Shown piece after piece: positions 20,442-33,501 of a stretch of 64,000 nt of DNA. Origin of the DNA: Aquatica leii (lineage: Eukaryota > Arthropoda > Insecta > Coleoptera > Lampyridae); NCBI GenBank assembly GCA_035610365.1, contig CM069432.1:231592532-231656531 (forward strand), written 5' to 3'. Position 1 is the stretch's first letter. Every line of letters begins with the position of its first letter. The notes under the pieces were generated by a model, which saw nothing but the letters and a program-made list of their open reading frames with translations, was not told where the DNA came from and made no database searches. A program made the position numbers and the translations under genes.

Positions 20442-23400
20442 CAACAGTATTTTTTAAGTTATGATCACAAACTAACCATAAATAAATTTTAGATCTTAGG
20501 TCATTGCATACTTACCAGTAATAAGCTTTTTATAAAATTCTTCTAATGCATTAACAGCGAATAATTTTTCTTCATACTAATTTGTACAAATGTTTAGTAT
20601 TATTTAAAATAATGGCATTATTCCTTTTTATGTTTCAACACGTTGTAAAAAAGTAGCGCATTTGAAAGACATTGTTAAACATAACGACCGCTCCAGAACA
20701 TGTTGGTGGAGTAGCTCTACGTTTGGTGCACGTTTTACTAGTTGTTGCGCAACTGTTACGAAACTGTTTCGTCTTCTAAATGCAACACATGCTTACGTAT
20801 TTTTCCGCATTTTTAATTGAATTTAAATTAAAGCTGGGTCACCTCAATTTGGAGATAGTCTTTTACATAGATATACAATGAGCTTGTTTGTTTTATTCAC
20901 ACTTTAGTGTTTGCGTTATTACTAAATATAAACTTTATTAACAAAAATGTATTTTGTTCATGTTTTAAATTAGTCCTCTATCTTCTGTACTTAGTTCGTA
21001 ATCTAATGTAGACAGTGTACCATTATTATATGCCGTTTTACAGTCTTACTGAAACACGAAAATTTATTTTATTTTAATAACATGTATTATACAAAAAAAT
21101 TTGAATCAGCTTACATAAGCTAACAAATCTAATAAACAATACACATAAAACACAGCAATACAAGCATCAAAAGTTTTTTAAGATTTAGTTAAAATTAACA
21201 AATGGTATATTCAAACCATTTTAAAAACTGAAATTATTCAAATTTTAACATACTTTAATTTTAGCAAATTTATTTATTTGATACGTAGTTGTAACGGTTT
21301 AAATAGAATCGCAAAACTAACTAAACTGTAAAATATAAACCATACTTTAAAACCAAAAATGTAAAAAAAAAATATTTTAAAAAACAAAAATAAACTTATT
21401 AATTACAATTAAGATTGCTTTAGAAAATAACAATGTGAAATATTGAACCTGTGACCTCTGAAACGTATTAAATAATGTCAACATGTCGTGTTTTCAAGTT
21501 ACCGACAGATTTTGCAATGTAAACTTGTCAGAGATATGAAATGTTTGAAATGTTGTCCAGACAGATCGTTGAAATAACGTTGAAAGAAATCCTGTTTAGA
21601 AATTAACGTACAAATTACTATTTAATTGATAATTTGAATAGTTCAACCTGCGGTGTACAATTTAATTAACATTCGCAAACGTGCTTGTACCAATAGTTAC
21701 CGTAGACTGTTGTTTTATTTTACTTAATTAATAATTATTGGACGATTTTCTCTAATTAGCTTACACGGTGGTCTCCAGACACTTTTCGGGCACTTGATTA
21801 TGCAACACTAAAGAAATAATAAAAATGCACTGAGGAATTACCTTTTGTCGCTTGCATCAGATCAGTAGCGTGTTTTAAAATTATAATTACAGGGCTACCA
21901 TCCACCTTACCAATTATATTGTTATAGCATCAAATAATAGCTTTTGAAATTTAATTTAAAATTTCTCTGCAACTGTTCATTACATTGTCAAGGGAATTAG
22001 CAGTGCAACTATAATTAATTGACAAACGTGAAATTGCAATATTTCATCGTATTTCTAGAACATTGTGTTAACTTTAAATAAAAGCAGAGCATAGCAGATA
22101 ACAACCATTTCCGATTATTGTTCTAGTGATTTGCTCATTGCTTTTGTGTCGTTGTAAACAAAAGGAACGTTTATAATAAACAGATTTTCAATTATCTTTA
22201 CCTAGACGATATTTTGCAAAAGGTATTGTGCGCTTGTTTTACCATTTCGAACAGTATTTTGCAATCAATCATACCAAAAGGTATTTATGCGAATAATTAC
22301 AGAGTTTAAAATTTAAGTTATGCTTCACGTAATACCATACAATTAATGTTCGATGGGTATAATTATACTCACATTAACACTAAATAGTAGGTTGATACTC
22401 ATACATCACTACATTAAAGCAATGAATTGTACACTAAATTAGCACGCACCTTTTAAAGATTTTTAACAAAATATATTTTATATACTTTAAATATAATCCT
22501 AACATTATTACCACACTTATGACAACAATCTCTCCATAAACAGATTGTTAAATGGATACTCGTTCTTATTAATTATATGCATTTGAATGCTATTTGTATT
22601 ATTTATTGTCGTAGCGGTTCTTCAAAGTGTAACGAACATTAAAGGATTTTTCCAACTTGAAATAGGCAACTTACTGTAAAAAACCAGCAACAAGCACACT
22701 GACAACTTTATTAATATTAATAATATTTTATAACATGCCAATTTTTTTAGATTCGATTGTAGAAACTTTAAACTAAAAATTAATATTAATTTTTATAAAT
22801 GTGTAATATTAGATACTAGTTATAAACTGTTTAAGAATGAATTAAACTAGCGCCTCTACTACTAAATAAAACAATACATTAGTTACAAAGATTAAGTCAT
22901 ATCTAAAATTAGCAACAATTTGTCTGTTTACCTATAATATTAAAATTTGATTAGTTTTTCAAGTACGTGACAATCTCGAAAATATTTGAAAAACATTAAA
23001 TAAATGGATTTAAGTAAAGCGCGTCTAGCTTTTTTTATCGCATTAATAGCAAAACTTACGCACAAATCGTTTTTGCTAAATTATTTCATAATTATTGCAA
23101 ATGAGTGTATACTACTTCTGTTTTGTATTTCTTTTATAACTTTTATTTTTTTAAACAAACAGTTTAACGTAAAGCAAGTTTTTTTTTAAACAAGAATGTC
23201 CTTTAAAATTTCGTTCGATTAATACCTTTGAAGAGATCTTTTGGGTGTACACTCCTAATAAGTTAATTTTGTTTGTTTCTATTTCTGTGCAAACACACGG
23301 TTTTTATCATCAATCAAATTTTGCATAAAACGATTTATAGAGTAGTAAGAAAAAAGAAAATTCAACCTCAGCATCATTTTTCTAATAAAATACCTGTTCT

Positions 23401-24591
23401 CACTTTTTTTCTCATATGTATAAACTTTTTATTCATATTTTGAAAGCGCGAATACTTTAATTTTTAGACCAATTTTAACAAAGTTAGCAAGTTTAAAAAT
23501 TGGTTTTCGTAGTTTTTGAGAGTTTTATGAGTTTTTTATATTGTCTAAACATTAATTAGAAACTTTCCTCGTTACAATCCCTCAAATATATTTATTATTC
23601 TGTTTGATGATTATTCTGTATGAGGTATTCCACATGAATTTATCTATAAAAAACTGGTTGCATTGCTATTTTAGATTTTCTTTAAACTTTTTGGAAATGT
23701 TAAGGTTGCAAATATTAAACTCTACAAAAATTCAATTTTTGCACACGCTCCTTCCGGTCCACATAAAATAAAACTTTTTTTTGCTTTGCAATTTTATCTG
23801 TAAAAATTTTCCTATTAAAAATATCATTAAAAACAATATGACATTTTGAAGCCAAAGGATGGTAGTCTTTTTTTAAACTTTTAATTGACCTCAGTGTCTG
23901 CGTCGTTGAATATAAAAGTCTAATCATTATCAGACATTAAAGTACACATATCGCAAGAGAATAAAAAATTAAAGTAGACCCGTTCAGTTAACTCGTTATG
24001 AAAAAACCTATCCTTGAAGTCCTACAGCTTTTACATTTGGACGTGTTTGATAAGAAACAAGAATTTGAAATTTACAAAATACAGGCCTTTAAAGAGAAAC
24101 AAAAAATATAACAATTGTTTTTTTGTGTATTTGACTATTTGCATATTTTTTGTACTGGTTTGAGCAGATATGCGCAGATAAATTAATCATGTAAGATTAA
24201 TTATTAATAAAGTAAATTCGAAGAATTAAAAAGTACTAAAGAATTAGTATTACTCATAAAATATTATAGACTTCAGGTTCTTTTATTTATAAGACAGCTG
24301 TTACACTTGAATGTGCAGTAGCTAATAATAAGAAAAAACATTTTTAAATTTAGAATTTATTTAATTCTGGTCAATATTTTTTTTATATTGAGATAAGTAG
24401 GTAAATGGGTAAAATTAAGATTCATGCAGTTGAGTGTGATTTTTTTAAAATTTGACACCTGGTTTTACAATATTAACAGTCTCAAAGCTATTAGAAGTAG
24501 AAAATTTCGTGGGTTTAACTGACTGTAGAAAAGCTAAGAAAAGCTGTGATAAGTCTTCGTATTTTTAATTGCATTATTATCTATAAATCTC
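20442..24591. other. AT-rich intergenic spacer
   Basis: About 4.1 kb without a recognisable gene or repeat boundary. The frames at 23004-23189 and 23715-23927 have no domain and biased, low-complexity composition. Confidence 0.55.
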
Positions 24592-25245
24592 TTTGACAAA
24601 ACAGTTTCAATAGTATCAACCTTAACTAAACCTCAAGTCTTAGTCAACTCAACGTTAACTAAGTCTGAAATCAATCTGAACTCTATTTAACCTCATCTTA
24701 ACTCAAACTTAACTCAATCTAAATTGAGGTGGAATGGAGGATAACTTGAGGTTGAGTTAATGTTTAGTGATAGTGAAGTTGAATTGAGGTCAAGTTAAGA
24801 TTGAGATGAGGTTGAATACAGTTGAAGTTGAGTTGAAGTTCAGTAGAAATGAGATTTAATAGAGTTGAGGTTGAATTCAGTTGAGGTTGAGTTAAGTTGA
24901 TGTTAAGCTTAGTTGAATTGATTATAAATAGAGTTGAAGTTTAGCTAAAATTGAGTTTAGCTTGAGATTGAGTTGTGTTTGGGTTAGGGTTTAATTAGAG
25001 ATTTAGTTCAGATTGAGCTCAAGTTGAAATTGAGTTGTGGTTAAGTTTGAGTTGAGTTTCGATTCAGGTTGAGGTTGTGACTGAGTTAAGGTTGAGTCAA
25101 AGTTGAAGTTGAGTTGACTTTGAGCTCAGTTGAAACTGAGCTGAATGATTAAATTTACGTTGAGCTGAGATTGAGTTTAGGTTGAGTTAAAGTTCAGTTG
25201 AATTGAAGTTGAGTTAAGGATGAGTTGAGGTTGAGTTTTGTCAAA
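24592..25245. repeat. GTTGAG minisatellite bounded by inverted repeats
   Basis: TTTGACAAAAC at 24592-24602 and its complement GTTTTGTCAAA at 25235-25245 bracket a 654-bp low-complexity block. From about 24620 to 24720 it is built of CTCAAC/CTTAAC words. From about 24722 to 25234 it is built of the complementary GTTGAG/GTTAAG words (units such as GAGGTTGAGTTGAAGTTGAG). The orientation flips at CTCAATCTAAATTGAG, so a single strand could fold back. No coding potential. Confidence 0.8.
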
Positions 25246-26762
25246 ATAAAGTACCTACATAATTGTTTATGTTATCTAGTAATAACGGTACAGATTTTGG
25301 AAATATTTGACACGACACTGATTGCCGGTGCCTCTGGTTGGATATGTTGGCGTAATTTGAGATCCACGGCTTGCCTTCTTTGAGAGTAGTAGATTGGTTT
25401 TAGCAGAAACTTTGTTTGTTCAATAATAAGTAATTTACTTTATTTTATTTAAAATCGTCATGATTATTACAATTGTAGAAATTTGAATGCAATGAAGATC
25501 CTCTATTTGTACGGAAGAAGAAAATCAATTTTCTTTTTATGCCACCTCTCACAGGCAAATGGCTACAAGACGCCATATTGATTTTACACATTTAAAATTT
25601 TGTTATAACAAATTTGGCGGATACTCGAGGTTCTCTGTTTAACCCAGCTACTAAGGGTGGAAGTACAGATTCAGTCGCTATAATTAATGTGGGATTGATG
25701 ACCTCAGTGGTTTCGCTCGATTCAGATTTCTAATACCTGTGGAGTATTATCAGTATGGCTTACTTGCCTTACGCTTTAACGTCTAATTTGTATTATCTTT
25801 TCTGTAACTGTGTTACGTAATTTATCTACTTTTATATTATCTACCAAGCTTTGTTGTTTATTTTTTATGCGTTATTAGTTCTATTAAGCCATCAACTACT
25901 TCTAGTCTATTTTAAGGTCATTATTAATAATTTATTTTTAGTCGAATCTATAATGCAGCCTTTAGGTGTTTGCAAAATTGTGCATTATTGGTTACGTTAA
26001 CTTGCACCGTTTAAGTAACTTAATATTTTGTTAGTATTGAAGGCAGTGTTCTTTAAGATTAAAGCGTCTAATGTAAGCTTACACTTCTCGAAAGTATCAA
26101 GAGTAATTTTACGGTAGTAACAACTTTTGGCAGCTACTATACTAAGGAATTAAGAACAAATCTTTCCATTTATAATAAATTTATGATCACGTCTCGCTAG
26201 ACGAGAACTAAAGCTTTGTTTGCGACTGCATGTAAGTGCTAATGTTTGATCAAGTTTTTAACTTATCTAATATCTTGACTTATTACTTGTATATTTTGTT
26301 GTTGAAAAAAAAGTGTTATCTACTTATCAAATATATCGATGGTCTAGCACACAAATGTTTAAGTGCAAAAATGTATGTTTTGCGCTGTATAAAATTTAAA
26401 GTTTATAAGTTTGCCTAAATTCACACGTTTGTTTTTTGACAGCAAACAAGCTTTATTAAGTTAGTTAAAGCGTGAAAACACTCATTTGTAATATTTGATT
26501 ATACAGCATTACAAATTTTGTAAAATAACACATGTACTTACCATATTTGGTGCAATACTATTTTTTGCTAAAAAAAGGCTTGACTTACCACATTTGGAGC
26601 AATAAAAATCCTTAAGCAAGTTTTTTTTTCTTTTTTTTTTGAAAACTGGTAGATGGGATGCGTATTTTTTATGTAAAATGATTCTCATTTCTTTTTTCTT
26701 CCGAGTTTGCGTTTGTCTGTAATATCCAATTGAAAAAAGCTTTCTTTTGAAAGTTTATTCTT
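25246..26762. other. AT-rich spacer with a short direct repeat
   Basis: No gene. Two direct copies of CTTACC-(C/T)ATTTGG-GCAATA lie at about 26538 and 26585; on the minus strand the second reads YCSKCGK, a zinc-finger-like scrap too short to call. Confidence 0.4.
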
Positions 26763-27690
26763 TTATTGTATAATGTTAGGATTTTTCTTCTGGAAACGAA
26801 GCCAGTAGACTTTCTTTTTATTTGTATCTAGTATTGTAGTAAATACAGTATCTAATGCGAGTTTTTGCAAATCAATAAAATTATTAAATTTCATATTCGT
26901 GACGTAATATTCTCTAGATTTCAACCTGGCGGTTGAGATTAATAAACGCCCTTTGCGCGTAGAGTAAATTTTCTTATGACGTTTGGCCTTCTGTATCGTG
27001 GAGTGCATAGAATCTGCATCTAGGTATGAGTGTACAGTTTTTTGTAAAAGTTCATGTACTTCTTCACTAACTGTATGGTTGCCGAAGAAGTGGTATTTAG
27101 TGGTTGAAGACTAATTCTCTTATCACGTCCAGTATAAAGACTGTTATTTGCACAATTTTTAATTCCCTATAAGAGATGGCAAATGTACCACGAAAAAATT
27201 ATAAACATACTTTGTCGGTTGCTCCCGCAAAAATTTTACCTATTAAACTCGGGATGTCTCTCGATTTTTAGATTTTGGATTATCTAGCTTTCCGAAAACC
27301 TGCACCTTTTGCATTAACGATGTCAAATGAATTTTCTGATAAACATCATCAGCCAGATTATAATACTCTTGACACAGTACTTCTCTATCTCCTTGTGAAA
27401 AATATTCACCACATTTATATCTGCCTTTGGTGCAATCGACGTTCTTTGGTTTTTCATCCGGTATTGTTTTTCCACTCCGATTTACATACGTTTTTCCACT
27501 TAATCTTAGTTTCTCAACAACAGATCGATGTTAATTTATTTTATCCGTCTTTCGTTTCCTTCTTTTCTTATTTTTGTCACCACTAGAAAAGTTTTGAACT
27601 TTTATTTTCTTCGCAACATTCGCCAGTGTCTCCTTGTAGGAATTGTCATTTTTCGAAGAGTGCTCATAAGAACTTAATTAATGTTGAAAA
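26763..27690 (-). pseudogene. Broken transposon-encoded protein of an insect multicopy family
   Basis: Reading on the minus strand from 27690 there is a basic N-terminal stretch (NSYKETLANVAKKIKVQNF, KNKKRRKRKTDK), a stop, then LRLSGKTYVNRSGKTIPDEK and a Cys-rich block CTKGRYKCGEYFSQGDREVLC. After a degenerate gap (27120-27280) it resumes with HSYLDADSMHSTIQKAKRHK, YYVTNMKFNNFIDLQKLAL and a KKVYWLRFQ tail ending at 26763. This layout matches a family of uncharacterised insect proteins that I associate with transposons (N-terminal Cys-rich module, RNase H-like core ending in H-x-ADS-x-H). The catalytic middle is deleted. Family name unknown to me. Confidence 0.55.
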
Positions 27691-28488
27691 GGTTCACTTA
27701 GTTCTTTAGACTCTGCGTTCTTTAAAAACTAAAAATTTGGTATTTGTATGTTCAGTTGTTGCTAAAAACAGAAAAATATTGCGAAAACTTGTTTTAGATC
27801 AAATAAATTGCTTAGCTTTACCTGCAACGCCTACTTTCTTTGGATAGTTCGCTGTTTCTGACTTGGAAAAATATCTAAACGCTTTGGTACTATGATTTGA
27901 TCTGATAAAATGCATATCTTTGTTGAATGGTCCATTTGAAAAGTATTGTTTCGATTACATTGAGTAGAAATACTTGCAGGGCTAGATTTATCACCCTGAG
28001 TGTGTATTACTTCTTGTAGATAAAACAATTAAAGTGGTACGAAAAAAACACGGGACGATTAGTCACAAGCTATTATCTTTAAATAAACTTATCAACATTA
28101 AAACTTATATTTCTTAACAATGCTAAATTCACTAATTTTTTGCCTCTAGCATACGACATATTAATTGCACCGAAATTAAAAGCAACAATAACCGTAATTT
28201 TTAACCTCACTTTTTTACTGTACACAAATGTGGTAAAAGCAGGTAACGCCTTATAACTTTACGTACGTATGTGTTAAGTACACTTACAAGACGTGGAGTA
28301 GAAGAAGATGGTACTGGCATCTATTATTTTAATATGTTACTTACAAAAAAATATTGTGTGAAATTATATGTTGAACTCACGTTTACTGAAAAATACACTT
28401 ACAACATTTGTGTACTAGACCATCAATATATAACAAAATCGTTCGTTTTCTCGTTGATGACTGTGTGCTTTATCCTACTTCTTGAACA
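27691..28488. other. Spacer, short unassigned frames
   Basis: The frame at 27831-28028 (minus) contains SSPASISTQCNRNNTFQMDH. It could be further upstream coding sequence of the broken protein next to it, but no motif supports this. Confidence 0.35.
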
Positions 28489-28600
28489 GCGGGTTCGTAT
28501 GTACACTTGGTGTTTCCAAACCAAGAATTTTTTCAGTTTAACGGAGTGGCGCCTATTTTTCCTTTTACTATTATAGTATTCTCAACTCAAGGAGTAAAAT
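28489..28600 (+). repeat. Dispersed repeat, copy A
   Basis: Contains AGCGGGTTCGTAT, AACCAAGAATT, GAGTGGCGCC and a T/C-rich tract, in the same order as 30135-30290 and partly 32340-32490. Confidence 0.55.
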
Positions 28601-30134
28601 TTTGTCAAATTAAAAGTTGTTATAAAACGCAATTCAGTATCGAAGCAGACACTATTTCGATACACAGTATTTTGCTTTTTAGGATTGGTAACATTGAACA
28701 ATATAACCTAAACAACTACAACTATTAACATGACAAATTTACAAATTTTATTTTTCTTTAGTAACAGTACAGTTGTTTTGAGCACTTCTCAACATAAACT
28801 TCAACCTACCAACAGTCGTTGTTCGTCCAATGAAATATTGTATTCAACTTGTTCTTGTCTGAATTGAGCGTTTTTTCCTTATAGACGTTTAATGAAAAAG
28901 ATGCCCAAAAAAATTCCCAATTTACACTCGTGAATATTCTTTGCTAGGTACACTTGATTATCTGTATTTTTAATAAAACTATCTATAGTACTTGTGGTTT
29001 TAGGATCTTTGATTTCTTGGCCTTGTAACTTTCTGACAATTGTTTCAAAAAACCTTGTAGCTTGGCTTATTATGATATGTTGATGTTTTTCTGTGTATTT
29101 AAGCATGATCGCAACTAGGAGTATGTTGACCATATAAAGTAAAGAATTTTTAAGTTTTGCTTTGCTCTTAAAAATAGGCTAATAAAAAATTATTTTGTGG
29201 TCACCAAAGTTGAACATCTCTTATGTGTCCTTATTAATAAATTTTAATTCCTCCTAATTTCACGAAAATTATTAGTACCGCACAGCGCATGCGCTCTCAG
29301 CGGCCCGAAACTTCGTTTGTGTAGCAATTTTGTTTACGACACTCGTTGCGAGACATTTAATTACAGTGACTTTGATGGTTAAATTGTAACGACTTTCCTT
29401 TTATTTAATTCGTCGTCGTTCTACTATTACGCTTTTAGCGATTGGAATAAGTATCAAATAAAGATTCTTTTTACTGACGATCGTTGTTGTCACTACCGCC
29501 ACCGCCTCTGGTTTTTTCCTAATTTAAAGTAATTTCAGCAAGTTTGCGGATGTTCGAAGTTTTTTCTTCGCCATAGTTACGAAAAGTTAAATTTTAGTCT
29601 CATTGTAATGGTATTCAAAAATTATTAGACCAACTAAATCTCGATGCAACCAAGTTGGGTTGATTACCTCAGAGTCAAAAGAAAAACTTTTGGCTTTAAT
29701 CAACTGACAATAACTTGTATAGTGTTATTTACTTATCTTATGCCTTCTGCTTTGTTAATTGTATTAAGCTTTTAACTTAGTTTGTTTGAAGACTTTGGAA
29801 GATTATTATAATTATTTCAGTCAATATAACGTATTTGTTACTTGCTTATCTACATTTGCTTATATTAAGTCTTCAGCTAATTGTATTGTGTTTAAGATAT
29901 TTAATTTAATATTTTGTTTATGCTTATGGCTTGAACCGCACGAGTAACCGTAGATTAAATCTTGTTATCAAGAATTTTACTGCATTTTATTATTGCGACT
30001 GTGTGCTTATCTTAATTTTTTATCAATTTTGTTTTTAATTGACTGAAATTTGCTTATTGGAAAATATACAACTAATTTGTTACGTTCTCTTGTTATTAAG
30101 TTGTTTGTATTTTTCCTCGAACTAGTTTTTTTCG
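28601..30134. other. Spacer with one unassigned frame
   Basis: The frame at 28879-29133 (minus, 84 codons) has FFETIVRKLQGQEIKDPK and no recognised motif. It may be a transposon scrap. A less AT-rich patch lies at 29280-29350. Confidence 0.4.
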
Positions 30135-30290
30135 ACAGCGGGTTCATATTTACGCTTGGCTCTTGCGAACCAAGGATTCTACGAGTACGCTAAGAGTGGC
30201 GTCCGTTTTTTCTTTTCCGTAGTAATATTCTTAACCACACTCACTCACCAATATCTCAGCTAGCTGCAATGTCGTGATTGTTACCAGCCG
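30135..30290 (+). repeat. Dispersed repeat, copy B
   Basis: Shares AGCGGGTTCATAT and AACCAAGGATT with copy A, and GAGTGGCG, TATTCTTAACCACACTCACT and GCTAGC...TTGTTACCA with copy C. Direct orientation. Confidence 0.6.
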
Positions 30291-32339
30291 AACGCGCTGG
30301 AAAAAAAGGTTGGTATCAAATTTAAAAATGTTTTTTCATAAACCTTGCGTAATTTATGTCACAGAAAGTTATTGGCGACGTTTTCAGCTATTTTTTGCAA
30401 CTCAAGTAGAATACTACTAATACATTCCTTTACATTTAAATGAGAACTAGATTGCAAAATAAATAAACACTCAATCTTCAAAATTAAATTTGTTACTGTC
30501 AACGTCAGGGGTACCAACAGCCGCATTATAGAAAATCAATAAACCTTGATACTTTTATTACTTTAAGACCCGCGATTACAAACGGCGAATAAGTTATTTA
30601 CTTGTAAGATTGTCGAATAAGTAAATTTTTTTGAGATTTGGATATTATAAAACACGAATAAGCTTACTCTCGAAGTAAATCTACGAACTAATTTAACCCT
30701 TCGATTTTGTACAAGTAAATATTTATTTGTAAAGTATATTGACATACAAATCATTAGAGTTCAGTTATTTTGAACAAATGCAAAAAGTAGAAGTTTTTTG
30801 TTTTAAATTTAAAGAAACGTTTAAACCGTTTCTTGACTTATCAACTTTAAATGTAAGACTTTTTAACGCCCAACAGGTTAACTTTTGTTTTATAAAGTCC
30901 TACTTAAAATATGTATTTCTTTAGTAATTATGTAAAATTGAATGATTTTAAGTTTTGCATGTGCCAGATTTTTGTTGTATGGATTCGTAACAACAACAAC
31001 AGTGGCATACATAATATCGCCCCGAATCCTTTTTTTTCATATTAATATTGTGTATGGTAGACAACACAAATTTGAAAAATGTACACTCAAATTAGTTCTA
31101 AAGTACCCAAACATCTCAGACGTCATCTGGTATCAAAAAGTCAAAACGAAATAAATAAATAAATATTCAATTAATTATTTATTTGGTAACTTTTGTTTAT
31201 ACTACGCAAATTTGATTTCTGAAATTTTACTCGTTTAGTAAATTTACTCTAACAGGAACTAACTGGAGATTTATTTATTCTTTATAATCCTGGGCCTAAA
31301 AGGCTTAAAACATGCAACATAGAAAGAAACGCGTTTTTTTCTAAACTTTGACTCGTACGAAAAAAATCATGTTGAATCAAACCGGTTTTTTAATATATTG
31401 TTGTACTTTTTTATGGCACTAAAAAAGTAGATTTTTTTAACTATTTTATCTTTACCTTGTTACGTGTCATTAATTATTAGTTTGCTAAAAAACCATATGT
31501 TAATTAAATGTTTACGTCAGTGGTACGCCGACAGCACCGGTTGGTTATTTCAACATAAATCGATATTTCGGTGGGGGGTAGTTTATCGAATGCCTTGATC
31601 GATATTTGATTTTTTTACTTTGGTGCTCACTGCACGTGGTCTGTAACTGTTCGAAATCGAAGTAAATTACAAATAGGGAATTCTGTTCATTAAAAAATCT
31701 TGAAGCAGAATTTCCGCAAAAATTAAAAATTGCGTGCAGGTAACAAAATGGTAGATACGACGTTATTGTTAATGGCTATCAAATTTGCTGTTTATATTAC
31801 GCATGTATTTGCATTATTCAAATTAATCTATTAGCTATATTTTGACTTTCTGTTCAACCTTTAATTTAATTATGTTTAGGTCTCAGTTATTTTTTTTTGT
31901 ATAACCAGTTAATCTATACTTCCAGTTGAGTACATTATATCGCCTTTAACTTTGTTCGTATTATTGTGTACGTTCACTGTATTCCAATCGAGTATCTTTT
32001 AAATTTAAACTTAGTCAAGTAGTTTGGTAAAGACATCGATGAACGTAAGCTTACAATCTTTGGAAGCGTTAATACTTGATTAACTTGCTTTGTAATTTTA
32101 CTATATTATTAGTAAATACATATGATTCAAGTTTTGTCTTATTGCTTCGAAATTACTCGCAGCGCTAGCTTATGTACCTTTTTTTTATTTTTCTTGTTTC
32201 TTATTAAAACACATAAATTATTAACTTGTTATGGCTTGCAATAACAAGAAAATGACATTTGTTACCAGGAGGCGAACCGTTCTATTATGTATACACTGTG
32301 TTACTTTTTCTCGTCGACTGCTATGTACTTTTCTTCAAA
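30291..32339. other. AT-rich spacer
   Basis: No gene. Two short related blocks with GTCAGNGGTAC occur near 30503 and 31515, perhaps parts of the same dispersed repeat. Confidence 0.45.
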
Positions 32340-32490
32340 TCTCCTCCATAGTAGGTTCTTAGTGTCTCCGAGCTGACGATTTTGCCAGTGGCGCCTTTTC
32401 TTTTTTCTATTATACCATTCTTAACCACGCTTACTCGCCGACATTTCTGCTAGCCATGGTTGTTACCAACAGGACCCACTAGAGCAAAAA
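32340..32490 (+). repeat. Dispersed repeat, copy C
   Basis: AGTGGCGCC followed by a T/C-rich tract, CATTCTTAACCACGCTTACT and TTGTTACCAACAGGACC, in the order seen in copy B. Confidence 0.6.
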
Positions 32491-32689
32491 GTAAGAAGTA
32501 TAATTACTACGGTACAAAACGCGATTACCACTACCACTGTTACTGTAGTTCACTTGTTACTCCTAAAGGCTCTTACTGTGCGTGTTTCTATTGCATCTGA
32601 CTTACAATTACCCCATTGACTCTTCGTAAAACAACGAAAAAAGTTTTACTGTATTAAGAACAGATTCGTTGAGAAGAAAAGTTTTGTAT

Positions 32690-32835
32690 TGTTAGGGCCG
32701 GATTAATCGAATATATACGGATAAATTCAAAATAAGTATAATTTTATTTCTTTTGTCATATACAATCATCAACTTCCCCACTTAATCTAAATAACATCAT
32801 ACCAACTTAACTTTTTTCAAATTTATTTTATAACA
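32690..32835 (-). repeat. Gypsy 3' LTR
   Basis: Begins TGTTAGGGCC and ends TTATAACA on the plus strand. Matches 36488-36622, with an extra GCCGGATTAATCG-like insertion near its start. Confidence 0.85.
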
Positions 32836-32886
32836 ATTCGGCCATCCTGACCATTGATTGCCCTCAATCAACTTAACATATTAGTG

Positions 32887-33484
32887 CTAACGATTATGGA
32901 CCTTGTGAAGTAGAACAGTGCAATTCAACCAAGGCTTCATCTTTCCTGCCTCTACGGCTCCTTTATACGGCATCTGTGTCACTTCGTGTCCCTCGATATC
33001 TTCTACAACATACCTATTATGCTGTAAAACATTTGTTACTACATATGGTAGGTAATAGTTTCTTATTAACACCTGCTGTTGTGTCGTGGTTAACAATCAT
33101 TACCAAATCATTGACCTTGTAGCTATGCGGTTTCTTAAGCTTCTTGTCGAAATAACTCTTACTGTAATTTTGTGAAATTTCCACATTGGTTTCCGCTTCC
33201 CTCCTTAATTTTGGTAAGTTGCGTTCCGTCTCTGCTCCCATGTTTAAAATTCTTCCAAACTCATCACGTTCATCGCTTTTCTGATGTGTACCAAACAGAA
33301 GTATACTAGGTGAAAATCCAGTCGACTTGTTTATTGTATTATTGACAGCATACTCTGCTTCATCGATAACTTCATCCCAGTCATCCCGTTCGTTGGTTAA
33401 TTTGCTCAGCATTGGCGACAGCATTCGGTTCACTCGTTCGATTTGTCCATTAGCCCTTGGGGTACCAGCAGTGATCAAATTCAA
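32887..33484 (-). pseudogene. Gypsy integrase, C-terminal part
   Basis: Starts in TAGTPRANGQIERVNRMLSP, which holds the catalytic Glu, and continues with DEAEYAVNNTINKSTGFSPS, LLFGTHQ and a basic C-terminal domain (KVNDLVMIVNHDTTAGVNKK). A frameshift near 33080 moves the last ~65 codons to another frame (VLIRNYYLPYVVTNVLQHNR, YVVEDIEGHEV). A further frameshift near 33490 separates this part from the first two catalytic residues. Confidence 0.85.
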
Positions 33485-33501
33485 TTAAATTCCGCTTTCC
33501 T

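Noticed and set aside
24592-25245. Telomere or telomere-like repeat
   Set aside because: The unit does not match the insect TTAGG repeat, and the array is short, degenerate and changes strand.
27275-27586. 103-codon plus-strand frame
   Set aside because: Antisense shadow of the transposon protein read on the minus strand.
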